DNA from: Actinomycetales bacterium UBA1383
Lineage (GTDB): Bacteria > Actinomycetota > Actinomycetes > Actinomycetales > Actinomycetaceae
Reading direction: 5' to 3'
NCBI GenBank assembly: GCA_002305415.1
Contig: DBQX01000131.1
Location: 112,391 to 176,390 of the forward strand
Length of the DNA stretch: 64,000 bases
The position numbers were made by a program, and so were the translations under genes. This document shows positions 8,520 through 16,899 of the stretch, piece after piece. The notes under the pieces were generated by a model. It was not told where the DNA came from. It made no database searches and saw nothing but the letters and a program-made list of their open reading frames with translations. Within the stretch, counting starts at the first letter, position 1. The number at the start of each line of letters is the position of its first letter.

Positions 8520-9322
8520 GGATCCTCGCCACGCTCGCCGCCTGCGCCTGCGCCGGCCTGCTCGCCGCCTGTGCCGGCGCCGCGGGGGGCACCGCCACCG
8601 CCTCCGGCGCCGACGAGCCCACCACGGTCCGGATCGCCGCGGCCGCGGACCTGAAGTTCGCCCTGGAGGACGTCCGCGTCGCACTCGCCGCCGAGCGGCC
8701 CGACCTCGTCCTGGCCACCACCTACGGCTCGTCCGGCACCTTCTATCAGCAGCTCCTGAACGGCGCTCCCTTCGACCTCTACCTGTCCGCTGACCTTGCC
8801 TATCCCCGCCAGCTCGTCGCGGACGGCCTGGCACGCGAGGCCGACCTGTTCGAGTACGCGGTCGGCCGGCTCGTGGTGTGGGCACCCACGGGGTCCCCCG
8901 TCGATCCCACGAAGGGGCTCGACGCGCTGCTCGAACCGGCGGCCACCAGGGTGGCCATCGCGAATCCCGAGCACGCGCCCTACGGACGGGCCGCGGTGGC
9001 CGCGATGACGACGCGCGGCATCGAGGACGACGTCGCGGACCGGCTGGTGCTGGGCGAGAACGTCGCCCAGGCGGCCGAGTTCGTCCTGTCCGGGAACGCG
9101 CCCGTCGGCGTCATCGCGCTCTCGCTCGCCCTCTCGCCCGAGATGCGGGACGCGGGCAGGTGGGCGGAGGTGCCGCTCGACCTCTTCCCCCGCCTCGAGC
9201 AGGGCGGCGTCGTGATGGGATCAGCCGCGGACGCGGGTGCGGCCGCCGCCGTCCGGGACTTCCTCCTCGGCGAGACGGGCCGCGGGATCCTGCGCGACTA
9301 CGGCTTCTTCCTGCCCGAGTGA
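8516..9322 (+). CDS. modA: Molybdate ABC transporter substrate-binding lipoprotein
   Basis: A periplasmic-type binding protein anchored to the outer face of the membrane that captures molybdate for ModBC. The N-terminus MRILATLAACACAGLLAACAG has a short hydrophobic core and a lipobox (LLAAC). The mature part begins with the ModA pattern TVRIAAAADLKFAL and continues with YGSSGTFYQQL, both part of the oxyanion site. At 268 residues it is of normal size. It overlaps the HTH-TOBE gene upstream and the modB start downstream (TGATG), so translation is coupled. Confidence 0.93.
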   Translation: MRILATLAACACAGLLAACAGAAGGTATASGADEPTTVRIAAAADLKFALEDVRVALAAERPDLVLATTYGSSGTFYQQLLNGAPFDLYLSADLAYPRQLVADGLAREADLFEYAVGRLVVWAPTGSPVDPTKGLDALLEPAATRVAIANPEHAPYGRAAVAAMTTRGIEDDVADRLVLGENVAQAAEFVLSGNAPVGVIALSLALSPEMRDAGRWAEVPLDLFPRLEQGGVVMGSAADAGAAAAVRDFLLGETGRGILRDYGFFLPE

Positions 9323-9996
9323 TGGACTGGCAGGCGATCGACCTCACCGCGCGCCTCGCGGTCGCCACCACGGCGATCCTGCTGGCCGTGGCGGTCCCCC
9401 TCGCGGCATGGCTCACCTTCACCCCGCGCCGCTGGACCGTGCTCGTCGAAGCGGTGGTGGCCCTGCCGCTGGTGCTGCCGCCCAGCGTCCTCGGGTACTA
9501 CCTGCTCGTCGCGCTCGGGGCGCGCTCCCCCGTCGGGCGGTGGTGGGAATCGGTGACCGGCTCCCCCCTCGTGTTCACCTTCACCGGCCTGCTCGTGGCG
9601 TCGGTCCTGTACAGCCTGCCGTTCGCCGTGCAGCCCCTGCTCGCCGCGTTCGCGGCGGTGGACCCCCGTCTGCGGGAGGCGTCCACCGTCCTGGGGCGGA
9701 CGCGCCTCGCCACGCTCCTGCGGGTGGTCCTCCCGCTCTCCCGCGCCGGGCTCGCCACCGCCGCGGTGCTCACGTTCGCCCACACGGTCGGGGAGTTCGG
9801 CGTGGTGCTGATGGTGGGCGGCAACATCGCCGGCGAGACCCGCACGCTCTCAATCTCCATCTACGACGACGTGCAGTCCTTCGACTACGCCGCCGCCGGT
9901 CGCACGAGCCTCGCGTTGCTGGCCTTCTCGGTGCTCGTCCTGACCACCACGTACGCGCTGCAACGGCGCGGGGGGCACGGATGGCCCGTACGCTGA
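9322..9996 (+). CDS. modB: Molybdate ABC transporter permease
   Basis: The membrane channel of the molybdate importer, 224 residues with about five transmembrane helices. The permease-ATPase coupling loop is seen as LREASTVLGRTRLATLLRVVLPLSRAGL, and the C-terminal HTVGEFGVVLMVGGNIAGETRTLSISIYD is typical of ModB. The ATG at 9322 shares its A with the modA stop, and the gene ends 16 bases inside modC. Confidence 0.95.
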   Translation: MDWQAIDLTARLAVATTAILLAVAVPLAAWLTFTPRRWTVLVEAVVALPLVLPPSVLGYYLLVALGARSPVGRWWESVTGSPLVFTFTGLLVASVLYSLPFAVQPLLAAFAAVDPRLREASTVLGRTRLATLLRVVLPLSRAGLATAAVLTFAHTVGEFGVVLMVGGNIAGETRTLSISIYDDVQSFDYAAAGRTSLALLAFSVLVLTTTYALQRRGGHGWPVR

Positions 9997-11054
9997 CCGC
10001 CCGCGTGTCCCGCCACGTCGTCGACCTCGACCTCACGGTCGACCTGGAGACCACTCCCGTCACCGTGGTGTTCGGGCCCTCCGGGGCGGGGAAGACGACC
10101 CTGCTCCGGTGCGTCGCCGGGCTGGACCGCCCGGAGCCCGGCAGCCACATCGCCCTGGACGGCGAGGTCTGGGACGACGGCGCCCGCCACCTCCCGGCGC
10201 GCCGGCGCAACGTCGGGTTCCTGTTCCAGGACCACGCCCTCTTCCCCCACCTGGACGTGGACGCCAACGTCGCCTACGGGCTGCATCGCGTGCCCCGCGG
10301 CGAACGAGCCGCCCTCACCCGGGCGGCGCTGCGGACGGCGGGCGCCGAGCACCTGTCCGGCAGGCCCACCCGCCACCTCTCCGGCGGCGAGGCCCAGCGG
10401 GTGGCCCTGGCGCGCGCGATCGCGCCCAGCCCCCGGCTGCTGCTGCTCGACGAGCCCCTCGCCGCCCTTGACGCGCCCACCCGCGGCCGGCTGCGCGCCG
10501 AGCTGCGCCGGCTGCTGCGGGACGCGGGCATCCCCGCGCTCGTCGTCACCCACGACCGCGCCGAGGCGCTCGCGCTGGGCGACCTGCTCGCCGTCGTCGT
10601 CGCGGGGAGGCTGGCACAGCTCGGACCGGTCCACGAGGTGTTCTCGCGTCCGGCGACACCCGCGGTTGCCGCCGTCGTCGAGACCGAGACCGTGGTCCCG
10701 GGCGTCGTCACGGGCGACGACGGCGGCCTGGCGCGCGTCCGCGTCGGCGACGCCTCCCTGCTCGCCCTTCCGGGGCCGGCGGCGGGCAGCGCCGTCCTCG
10801 TGTGCGTCCGGGCGGAGGAGGTGGCCCTCGAGACCGCGGCGGACCAGCCCCGGGGCAGTGCCCGCAACCGGCTTCCCGCTGTGGTCACCGCCCTCGCCCC
10901 CGCCGGGCCGCTCCTGCGGGTGGACCTCGACGCCGGCTTCCCGCTCGCCGCGTACATCACCCGCCCAGCCCGGGAGGACCTCGGCCTCGCCCCCGGAAAC
11001 CGGGTGGTGGCTGTCGTCAAGGCACCAGCCATCCACCTCATCCCCCGGGACTGA
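9981..11054 (+). CDS. modC: Molybdate ABC transporter ATP-binding protein
   Basis: The cytoplasmic ATPase that powers molybdate import, 357 residues. Visible are Walker A GPSGAGKTT (about 34-42), the signature LSGGEAQRVALARA, Walker B LLLLDEPLAALD and a switch histidine in VVTHDRAEAL. The last 120 residues form a C-terminal TOBE domain (SARNRLPAVVTALAPAGPLLRVDLDAG), which in ModC proteins binds molybdate and slows transport when the cell is replete. The start lies 16 bases inside modB. A 136-base gap separates it from dmsA. Confidence 0.95.
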   Translation: MARTLTARVSRHVVDLDLTVDLETTPVTVVFGPSGAGKTTLLRCVAGLDRPEPGSHIALDGEVWDDGARHLPARRRNVGFLFQDHALFPHLDVDANVAYGLHRVPRGERAALTRAALRTAGAEHLSGRPTRHLSGGEAQRVALARAIAPSPRLLLLDEPLAALDAPTRGRLRAELRRLLRDAGIPALVVTHDRAEALALGDLLAVVVAGRLAQLGPVHEVFSRPATPAVAAVVETETVVPGVVTGDDGGLARVRVGDASLLALPGPAAGSAVLVCVRAEEVALETAADQPRGSARNRLPAVVTALAPAGPLLRVDLDAGFPLAAYITRPAREDLGLAPGNRVVAVVKAPAIHLIPRD

Positions 11055-11158
11055 GACCTGGGACGAAGGTCTGAGAACGGGCGTGGAGTCACGTCGTCAC
11101 GAGCACCGGCAGCACGCCCTCATGTCGGCAACCGACAGCATCGCGGCAGGACCGCCGG

Positions 11159-11164
11159 TAGCGT
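11159..11164 (+). promoter_or_regulatory. Candidate -10 box of dmsA
   Basis: TAGCGT (TANNNT) lies 26 bases before the dmsA ATG, with AAGGAGG at 11180-11186 between. It suggests that the reductase genes have their own promoter in the gap after modC, besides any read-through. Confidence 0.35.
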
Positions 11165-11190
11165 GCGCCTCAACTGGTCAAGGAGGTCCA

Positions 11191-13647
11191 ATGTCAGTGG
11201 TCGAGGCACGCGGAGGCGTCACCCGCCGGTCGTTCCTGAAGTGGAGTGGCGCCGTCGCCGGGACGGGCGCGCTCGTGGGTGTGCTCGGCGAGGGCGCCAC
11301 GCCGGTCAGGGCGGCTGACGGCCTGGCGGACGCCGACCGCACCGTGTGGTCCGCCTGCAACGTCAACTGCGGCTCCCGCTGCCCGCTCCGCCTCCAGGTC
11401 AAGGACGGCGTGGTGGTGCGGGTGCTGCCGGACGACACCGGCGACGACGAGGTCGGTACCCAGCAGATCCGCGCCTGCGTGCGCGGCCGGAGCATCCGCC
11501 AGCGCATCTACAACCCTGACCGACTCACCACGCCCATGCGCCGCAAGGCGGGAACCCCCCGCGGCGGCGGTCAGTGGGAGGAGATCTCCTGGGACGAGGC
11601 GTACCAGACGATCGCCGACACGCTCACCGACCTGATCGCGAAGTACGGCAACGAGTCGATCTACATCAACTACGGCACCGGTGTCATCGGCGCCACGATC
11701 GCGACCAGCTGGCCCCCGCGGGCCACCGCTGTCGCCCGCCTGATGAACTGCATCGGAGGCTCGCTCGACCAGTACAACGACTACAGCTGCGGCCAGATCG
11801 AGTGCGCGGTCGACTTCCACTACGGCTTCTGGCAGGGCTCGAACAGCAACGACGACCTGGTGAACTCGAAGCTCGTGGTGATGTTCGGGAACAACCCGCA
11901 CGAGACCCGCATGAGCGGGGGCGGCGAGACGTTCGTGACCCAGCAGGTGAAGCGCAGGTCCGGCCACCGCGTGATCATCATCGACCCCCGGTACAGCGAG
12001 ACCGCCATGAACCTCGCGGACGAGTGGGTGCCGATCCGCCCTGGCACGGACGCCGCCCTGGTGGCCGGGTTCGCCCACGTCATGATCACCGAGGACCTGC
12101 TCGACAGGCAGTTCCTCGACACGTACTGCAGCGGCTTCGACGAGGCGCACATGCCCGCCGGGTTCCCGGCTCACTCCTCCTACGAGAGCTACGTGATGGG
12201 CCTCGGTCCTGACGGCGTCGAGAAGACGCCCGAATGGGCGGCGCGCATCACGGGCCTGCCCGCGACGACGATCCGGCGGCTCGCCCGCGAGATCGCACAG
12301 ACGAAGCCCTGCTCCGTGAACCAGGGGTGGGGCATCCAGCGGCACTCGAACGGTGAGAACCAGTCCCGCGCCCCCATGCTGCTCGCCGCCATGATCGGGC
12401 AGATCGGCATCCCGGGCGGCGGGAACGGCGAACGCGAGAGTTCGCCCGGCCTCGGCATGGCCGCGTTCCCCGTCCTGACCAACCCGGTGCGCCCGGTGCT
12501 GCCCTTCTACCGCTGGACCGAGGCCATCGTGAACGGCAAGGGCATGGGGGTGACGGACGGCATCCGCGACTCGCAGGACCTGAACAGCAACGCCAACGTC
12601 GAGCACGACGTCACCCTGGACAGCAACATCAAGTTCGTCTGGCTGTACGGCTCGAACGCGCTGGTGAACCAGCACGGCGACATCAACAGGACGCTCGAGA
12701 TCCTCTCCGACGAGAGCCTCTGCGAGATGATCGTGTGCATCGACAACCACATGACGGTCTCCGCGCGGTACTCCGACATCCTCCTGCCGGATGCGACCAC
12801 GGCCGAGCAGATCGACCTGTCGGTGGAGGGCAGCTCCGGGAACCTCGGCTACGCCATCTTCACGGACAAGGCAGTCGAGCCCCTCGGGAACTGCGTGCCC
12901 GTCTACGAGCAGATGGCCGGCATCGCGGAGAAGCTGGGCGTGAAGGAGATGTTCACCGAGGGACGCACGCAGGAGGACTGGGTGCGCTGGCTGGTGGACG
13001 AGAGCCGGAAGAAGATCCCGGACCTGCCGTCGTTCGAGGAGTTCCGGGAGCAGGGCATCTTCAAGAAGGAGCTGGCGCCCTACATCAGCATGAAGGCGTT
13101 CCGCGACGATCCGGTGGCGAATCCCCTCACGACGCCGTCCGGCAAGATCGAGATCTTCTCCACGAACCTCCACCGGATCGCCCAGACCTGGCCGATGGAG
13201 GAGGGCAACGTGGTCACCCCGCTCCCGGAGTACGTGCAGAGCCGCGAGATGCCCGGCGACCCGCTGCAGGAGCAGTACCCGCTGCAGTGCATCGGCCACC
13301 ACTACCGGCAGCGCACCCACTCGAGCTACGGCAACTCCGAGTGGCTGAAGGAGGCCCATCCCCAGCACGTCTGGGTCAACAGCCTCGACGCGCGGGCCCG
13401 CGGTATCCGGAACGGGGACGAGATCGAGGTCTGGAACGACCGCGGCGCCCTCCGGTTGCCCGCCTATGTGACGCCCCGCATCGCCCCTGGTGTGATCTCC
13501 GTGCCCCAGGGTGCCTGGTATGACCCCTCCGGTGCCGGTGGGGTCGACGTTGGCGGGTCGATCAACGTGCTCACCAGCCACTTCCCGACGGCGTACGCCA
13601 AGGGCAACGGCCAGCACAGCAACCTCGTCGAGATCAAGAAGGCGTGA
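11191..13647 (+). CDS. dmsA: DMSO/TMAO-type molybdopterin oxidoreductase, catalytic subunit (Tat-exported)
   Basis: The catalytic subunit of an anaerobic respiratory S-oxide or N-oxide reductase, 818 residues. A Tat signal is seen at residues 11-20 (TRRSFLKWSG), so the folded enzyme is exported. An N-terminal Fe-S motif C-x3-C-x3-C with a fourth Cys in ACVRG follows (SACNVNCGSRCPL). The bis-MGD domain contains YNDYSCGQIE, whose serine matches the Mo-ligating Ser of the DMSO reductase family. The C-terminal dinucleotide-binding domain includes THSSYGNSEWLKE. AAGGAGG precedes the ATG. It is first in dmsA-dmsB-dmsC-torD and lies directly behind the molybdate uptake genes. The exact substrate cannot be read from the sequence. 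Confidence 0.93.
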   Translation: MSVVEARGGVTRRSFLKWSGAVAGTGALVGVLGEGATPVRAADGLADADRTVWSACNVNCGSRCPLRLQVKDGVVVRVLPDDTGDDEVGTQQIRACVRGRSIRQRIYNPDRLTTPMRRKAGTPRGGGQWEEISWDEAYQTIADTLTDLIAKYGNESIYINYGTGVIGATIATSWPPRATAVARLMNCIGGSLDQYNDYSCGQIECAVDFHYGFWQGSNSNDDLVNSKLVVMFGNNPHETRMSGGGETFVTQQVKRRSGHRVIIIDPRYSETAMNLADEWVPIRPGTDAALVAGFAHVMITEDLLDRQFLDTYCSGFDEAHMPAGFPAHSSYESYVMGLGPDGVEKTPEWAARITGLPATTIRRLAREIAQTKPCSVNQGWGIQRHSNGENQSRAPMLLAAMIGQIGIPGGGNGERESSPGLGMAAFPVLTNPVRPVLPFYRWTEAIVNGKGMGVTDGIRDSQDLNSNANVEHDVTLDSNIKFVWLYGSNALVNQHGDINRTLEILSDESLCEMIVCIDNHMTVSARYSDILLPDATTAEQIDLSVEGSSGNLGYAIFTDKAVEPLGNCVPVYEQMAGIAEKLGVKEMFTEGRTQEDWVRWLVDESRKKIPDLPSFEEFREQGIFKKELAPYISMKAFRDDPVANPLTTPSGKIEIFSTNLHRIAQTWPMEEGNVVTPLPEYVQSREMPGDPLQEQYPLQCIGHHYRQRTHSSYGNSEWLKEAHPQHVWVNSLDARARGIRNGDEIEVWNDRGALRLPAYVTPRIAPGVISVPQGAWYDPSGAGGVDVGGSINVLTSHFPTAYAKGNGQHSNLVEIKKA

Positions 13648-13652
13648 GCACG

Positions 13653-14270
13653 ATGGGCGCGAACTACGGGTTCCACTTCGACCAGACGCTGTGCACCGGC
13701 TGCAAGGCCTGCGTGACGGCCTGCAAGGACAAGCATGACCTGCCGGTGGGGGTGAGCTGGCGGCGCGTGGTCGAATACTCCGGCGGGACGTGGCAGGTGC
13801 AGGGCGACACCTTCACGCCGAACATCTTCACCTACTACACCTCGATCTCCTGCAACCACTGCGAGGACCCCATCTGCGTGCGGGTGTGCCCGACCACCGC
13901 GATGTCACAGCGGGAGGACGGCACCGTCTGGGTGGACGAGACGAAGTGCGTCGGCTGCCGGTACTGCGAGTGGGCGTGCCCCTACTCGGCGCCGCAGTTC
14001 AACCCGGCGACCGGCCACATGTCGAAGTGCGACCTGTGCTTCGACTACCGGGAACAGGGCCAGGACCCCGCCTGCGTGGCCGCCTGCCCGTCCCGTGCCC
14101 TGGACTGGGGCCCCATCGACGAACTCCGCGAGCGCTACGGCGACGTGGCGGACATCGAACCGCTCCCCGACCCCTCCATCACGCTGCCGCGGCTGGTCAT
14201 CACGCCCCACCGCAACGCCCAGCCGTCCGGGATGGGCACCGGTTTCATCGCGAACCCCCAGGAGATCTGA
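13653..14270 (+). CDS. dmsB: DMSO reductase iron-sulfur subunit
   Basis: The electron-transfer subunit between DmsC and DmsA, about 205 residues. Four cysteine clusters are visible: CTGCKACVTAC, CNHCEDPICVRVC, CVGCRYCEWAC, and CDLCFDYREQ continuing to CVAACPSRAL, enough for four [4Fe-4S] centres as in E. coli DmsB. The ATG at 13653 has AAGAAGG ten bases ahead; a GTG at 13644 overlapping the dmsA stop is an alternative that adds three residues. It carries no export signal of its own, so it presumably travels with DmsA through the Tat system. Confidence 0.94.
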   Translation: MGANYGFHFDQTLCTGCKACVTACKDKHDLPVGVSWRRVVEYSGGTWQVQGDTFTPNIFTYYTSISCNHCEDPICVRVCPTTAMSQREDGTVWVDETKCVGCRYCEWACPYSAPQFNPATGHMSKCDLCFDYREQGQDPACVAACPSRALDWGPIDELRERYGDVADIEPLPDPSITLPRLVITPHRNAQPSGMGTGFIANPQEI

Positions 14271-15202
14271 TGAACGTCCACGAGCTGCCGATGATCCTCT
14301 TCACGGTCATCTCGCAGATGAGCGTCGGCGCGTTCCTCATGCTCGGGCTCCTCCAGGTCCTGGGCAGGCGGAAGTACTCCGGCGCGACGATCGACCGCCT
14401 CGCCGACCCCGCCCTCCTCGCGATCGGCCCGGCCCTCGTCTTCGGCCTCGCGGTCTCGATGTTCCACATGAACGACGTCACGAACACGCTCAATGTCATC
14501 CGGCATGTCGGCTCCTCCTGGCTCAGCCGGGAGATCGCCTTCGGCATGGCCTTCGCGGGCCTCGGATTCGTCTTCGCCCTCCTCCAGTGGCGCAAGATCG
14601 GGCCCCCGGCGCTGCGGCAGGTGCTCGCACTGCTGACCGCCCTCGCGGGCATCGGACTCGTCTGGTCGCAGGCGATGATCTACTACACGCTGGTCACGGT
14701 GCCCGCCTGGAACTCCTGGTTCACCATCGTGCAGTTCTTCGCCACCACGGTGCTCCTCGGGGCCCTGGCGGTGGGCGCCGCCTTCATGGGCTGGATCATG
14801 TGGAACCGCCGGGCGGGGAAGCAGCTGCCCGGCAAGGAGCGGGCGGAGTTGGTGTCCCTCACGGAGGACTCGCTCAAGGCCGTCTCGGTGATCGCCATCG
14901 TCGCCGGCAGCGTGCTGCTGGTGGTCACGCCGGTGTTCCTCTCCCAGTTGTCGGGACTCGGCGCCGTCGGCGCGGCGAGCGCCGCCGCGTACTCGGGTGT
15001 GTGGTTCGTGGTGCGGCTGGTCCTCCTCGCCTTCGGGACCGCGCTGCTCGCCCTGTTCATGTACTACTACGCCTCGAGCGCCCAGCGACTCGGGCCGCGT
15101 CCGTTGGCGGTGGTGGCAACAGTCGCGTTCGTCGTGGTGCTGGGAAGCGAGCTGATCGGCCGGTCGATGTTCTACGACTCCATGACCAGGATCGGGATGT
15201 GA
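14270..15202 (+). CDS. dmsC: DMSO reductase membrane anchor subunit
   Basis: The integral membrane subunit that oxidises menaquinol and anchors DmsAB, 310 residues with eight or nine hydrophobic segments. The start MNVHELPMILFTVISQMSVGAF and the segments around LVFGLAVSMFHMNDVTNTLNV are DmsC-like. It shares its first base with the dmsB stop and overlaps the torD GTG start by four bases, so the four genes are translated as a chain. Quinol, rather than a cytochrome, as donor is inferred from the family. Confidence 0.92.
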   Translation: MNVHELPMILFTVISQMSVGAFLMLGLLQVLGRRKYSGATIDRLADPALLAIGPALVFGLAVSMFHMNDVTNTLNVIRHVGSSWLSREIAFGMAFAGLGFVFALLQWRKIGPPALRQVLALLTALAGIGLVWSQAMIYYTLVTVPAWNSWFTIVQFFATTVLLGALAVGAAFMGWIMWNRRAGKQLPGKERAELVSLTEDSLKAVSVIAIVAGSVLLVVTPVFLSQLSGLGAVGAASAAAYSGVWFVVRLVLLAFGTALLALFMYYYASSAQRLGPRPLAVVATVAFVVVLGSELIGRSMFYDSMTRIGM

Positions 15203-15837
15203 ACGCCCCGCCCATCGATCCCGAACGCCTCGACGCCCTCGCCGCCACCTGGACGGTGCTCTCGCGCCTGCTGCTGAGCCCGCCGGACGAGGACACCCTG
15301 ACCCGGTTCCGTGACCCCGAGATGCTGGCGTCGTGGCCCTTCGCGGGCCACGACGAGGACACCGATGCCGGTCTGGCACTGATCGCCGGATCAGGGGAGG
15401 ACGCCGAGGCGATCCGGGCTGACCACGCCGCGCTGTTCACGGGTCCGGACACACTCAGGGCGCCGCCCTACGAGTCGGTCCACCGCTCGCGCGACCACCT
15501 GCTGTTCGAGGAGGAGACGATCCAGGTGCGGCAGTGGTACGCCCGCCACCACCTCGCCGCACCCCGCCTCGGGCGCGAGCCCGACGACCACATCGGCCTC
15601 GAGCTGGACTTCCTCGCCACCCTGGTCCTCCGCGCGCTCCAGGCACTCGACGCCGGCCACGCCGACGACGCCCGCCGCCTGCTCGCCGACCACGACGAGT
15701 TCGTCACGACCCACCTGCTCGAGTGGGCCCCCGGGCTCATGGACCTCGTCCGTGCCCGCGCCGGGACCGACTTCTACCGGGGTGTGGGCGCGCTCGGGAG
15801 CGGAGCGCTGCGAGCACCGCAGGCCCTCCTGTCCTGA
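15199..15837 (+). CDS. TorD/DmsD-family molybdoenzyme maturation chaperone
   Basis: A cytoplasmic chaperone, 212 residues, of the TorD/DmsD/NarJ group; these bind the Tat signal of the catalytic subunit and hold it until the cofactor is inserted. The all-helical composition, the DHAALFTGPDTLRAPPYESVH region (family pattern YxxLFxGP then PPYESVY), and the late DDHIGLELDFLATL (family ELDFLxxL) support the call. It starts at a GTG overlapping the dmsC stop (GTGA, 15199-15202). Its partner is expected to be the DmsA product of 11191-13647. Confidence 0.9.
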   Translation: MNAPPIDPERLDALAATWTVLSRLLLSPPDEDTLTRFRDPEMLASWPFAGHDEDTDAGLALIAGSGEDAEAIRADHAALFTGPDTLRAPPYESVHRSRDHLLFEEETIQVRQWYARHHLAAPRLGREPDDHIGLELDFLATLVLRALQALDAGHADDARRLLADHDEFVTTHLLEWAPGLMDLVRARAGTDFYRGVGALGSGALRAPQALLS

Positions 15838-15838
15838 C

Positions 15839-16768
15839 GTGGGCCTCTCGCAGGACTGTCGCCCGTTGCTCGCCTGGGCACAGCGGGCAGGTGAGGGTGC
15901 CACGGTCGAACTCGCCTGCGCGGAGCACCCGGCCGCCGGGAGGGGGCCCCGTGACGCCGTCGTGGCCCGGCTGCCGGGCTGTCTTGCCGACCTCCATCCC
16001 CACCTGCCCCTGGAACTGCTCGTCCTCGGCGTGGGACGCGTGCGGCTCCGGCTGGACGGCTGCACGGCAGCGGAGCGCGCACAGCAGCGCCACGCGGGCG
16101 CGGCGGCCTTCACGGCTGCCCTGCCCGGGGACGCCACGGTCGAGCTCGTGGTCCGTGCGCCGGGAGGCCGGAGCCGCCCGGTGCACGGGGCGGCGCGCAT
16201 GCCCGTCTCCCGGCGGGCGGTCCTCCTCCTCCCCGAACGGCCCCTCCACCTGCCGCCCGAGCACCTGACACCACACCAGCGCCTGCGCGCGGCCGCACGA
16301 GAACTGCTCGGCCGGGTCCCCGATTCGCCGGACCTGCGAAGCAGTCTGGCAGCGATCGTCGCGGAGGGCTTCATCCTCCGCGCGGACGGCTGCGTGGCCT
16401 CCGGCGTCTGCGCCCGGTCCTGCCCCGAGGACGCGCTGACGCTCTCCCACACCGGTCAGAGCGCGGGCCCCGCCATCCTCTCGATCTGGCCGGGCCGGTG
16501 CAGCGGCTGCGGGACGTGCCTCGAACTGTGTGCCGCCGGTGCCCTCTCCCCCGCCGGCTCACCGTCATGGGCTGATCTGGTCCACGATCCGTCCCTGGTC
16601 CTCGCCCGGGTCCAGACACGGACCTGCGCGCGGTGCGGCGCACGCTTCGCCCCCTCCCGCGTGGGGACTGCCGCACCCGGGGCGGAGGAGTTCTGCCCGG
16701 TCTGCAGGTTCCGGCGCGCCACCCCGTTCGGGTCCGCCCCACCGCCGCGCCGGCGGCCGCGCGGGTGA
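15839..16768 (+). CDS. Fe-S and zinc-ribbon protein of the DMSO reductase operon
   Basis: A 309-residue protein of uncertain function that begins two bases after torD (GTG at 15839, no clear ribosome-binding site). The first 170 residues lack a motif I recognise; they contain cysteines in VELACAEHP and RLPGCLADL, which recalls sulfur-related proteins in bacterial molybdoenzyme operons. Residues 184-195 read CVASGVCARSCP, a ferredoxin motif in which the second Cys is Ser. Residues 221-231 read CSGCGTCLELC, a complete [4Fe-4S] motif. The C-terminus has CARCGARF (about 263) and CPVCRFRR (about 286), a zinc-ribbon pair. It is probably a maturation or electron-transfer accessory for the reductase. 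Confidence 0.75.
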   Translation: MGLSQDCRPLLAWAQRAGEGATVELACAEHPAAGRGPRDAVVARLPGCLADLHPHLPLELLVLGVGRVRLRLDGCTAAERAQQRHAGAAAFTAALPGDATVELVVRAPGGRSRPVHGAARMPVSRRAVLLLPERPLHLPPEHLTPHQRLRAAARELLGRVPDSPDLRSSLAAIVAEGFILRADGCVASGVCARSCPEDALTLSHTGQSAGPAILSIWPGRCSGCGTCLELCAAGALSPAGSPSWADLVHDPSLVLARVQTRTCARCGARFAPSRVGTAAPGAEEFCPVCRFRRATPFGSAPPPRRRPRG

Positions 16769-16825
16769 GGACGACCACCCTGCTCCGCGACGCGCGAGCG
16801 TGCGATGGGGCGGCCCCGGACTCGC

Positions 16826-16831
16826 TACCGT
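16826..16831 (+). promoter_or_regulatory. Candidate -10 box
   Basis: TACCGT (TANNNT) in the 131-base gap before the gene at 16900, 68 bases upstream of its start. Confidence 0.3.
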
Positions 16832-16899
16832 AGATGTGCCCAGGTGCGCGCCCGCCGCCGGGCACGCCGTCGCGAGACGTGCCCACCACTAGGAGCCCG

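Noticed and set aside
8876..9008. Short forward frames inside modA
   Set aside because: They are shifted frames of the binding protein with no ribosome-binding site.
9237..11054. A 605-residue forward frame starting inside modA
   Set aside because: Only its last part from 9981 is modC; the rest is an out-of-frame translation of modB.
11055..11190. Molybdenum-cofactor riboswitch before dmsA
   Set aside because: The gap is only 136 bases, and I saw no conserved Moco aptamer pattern, just a -10 box and an AAGGAGG site.
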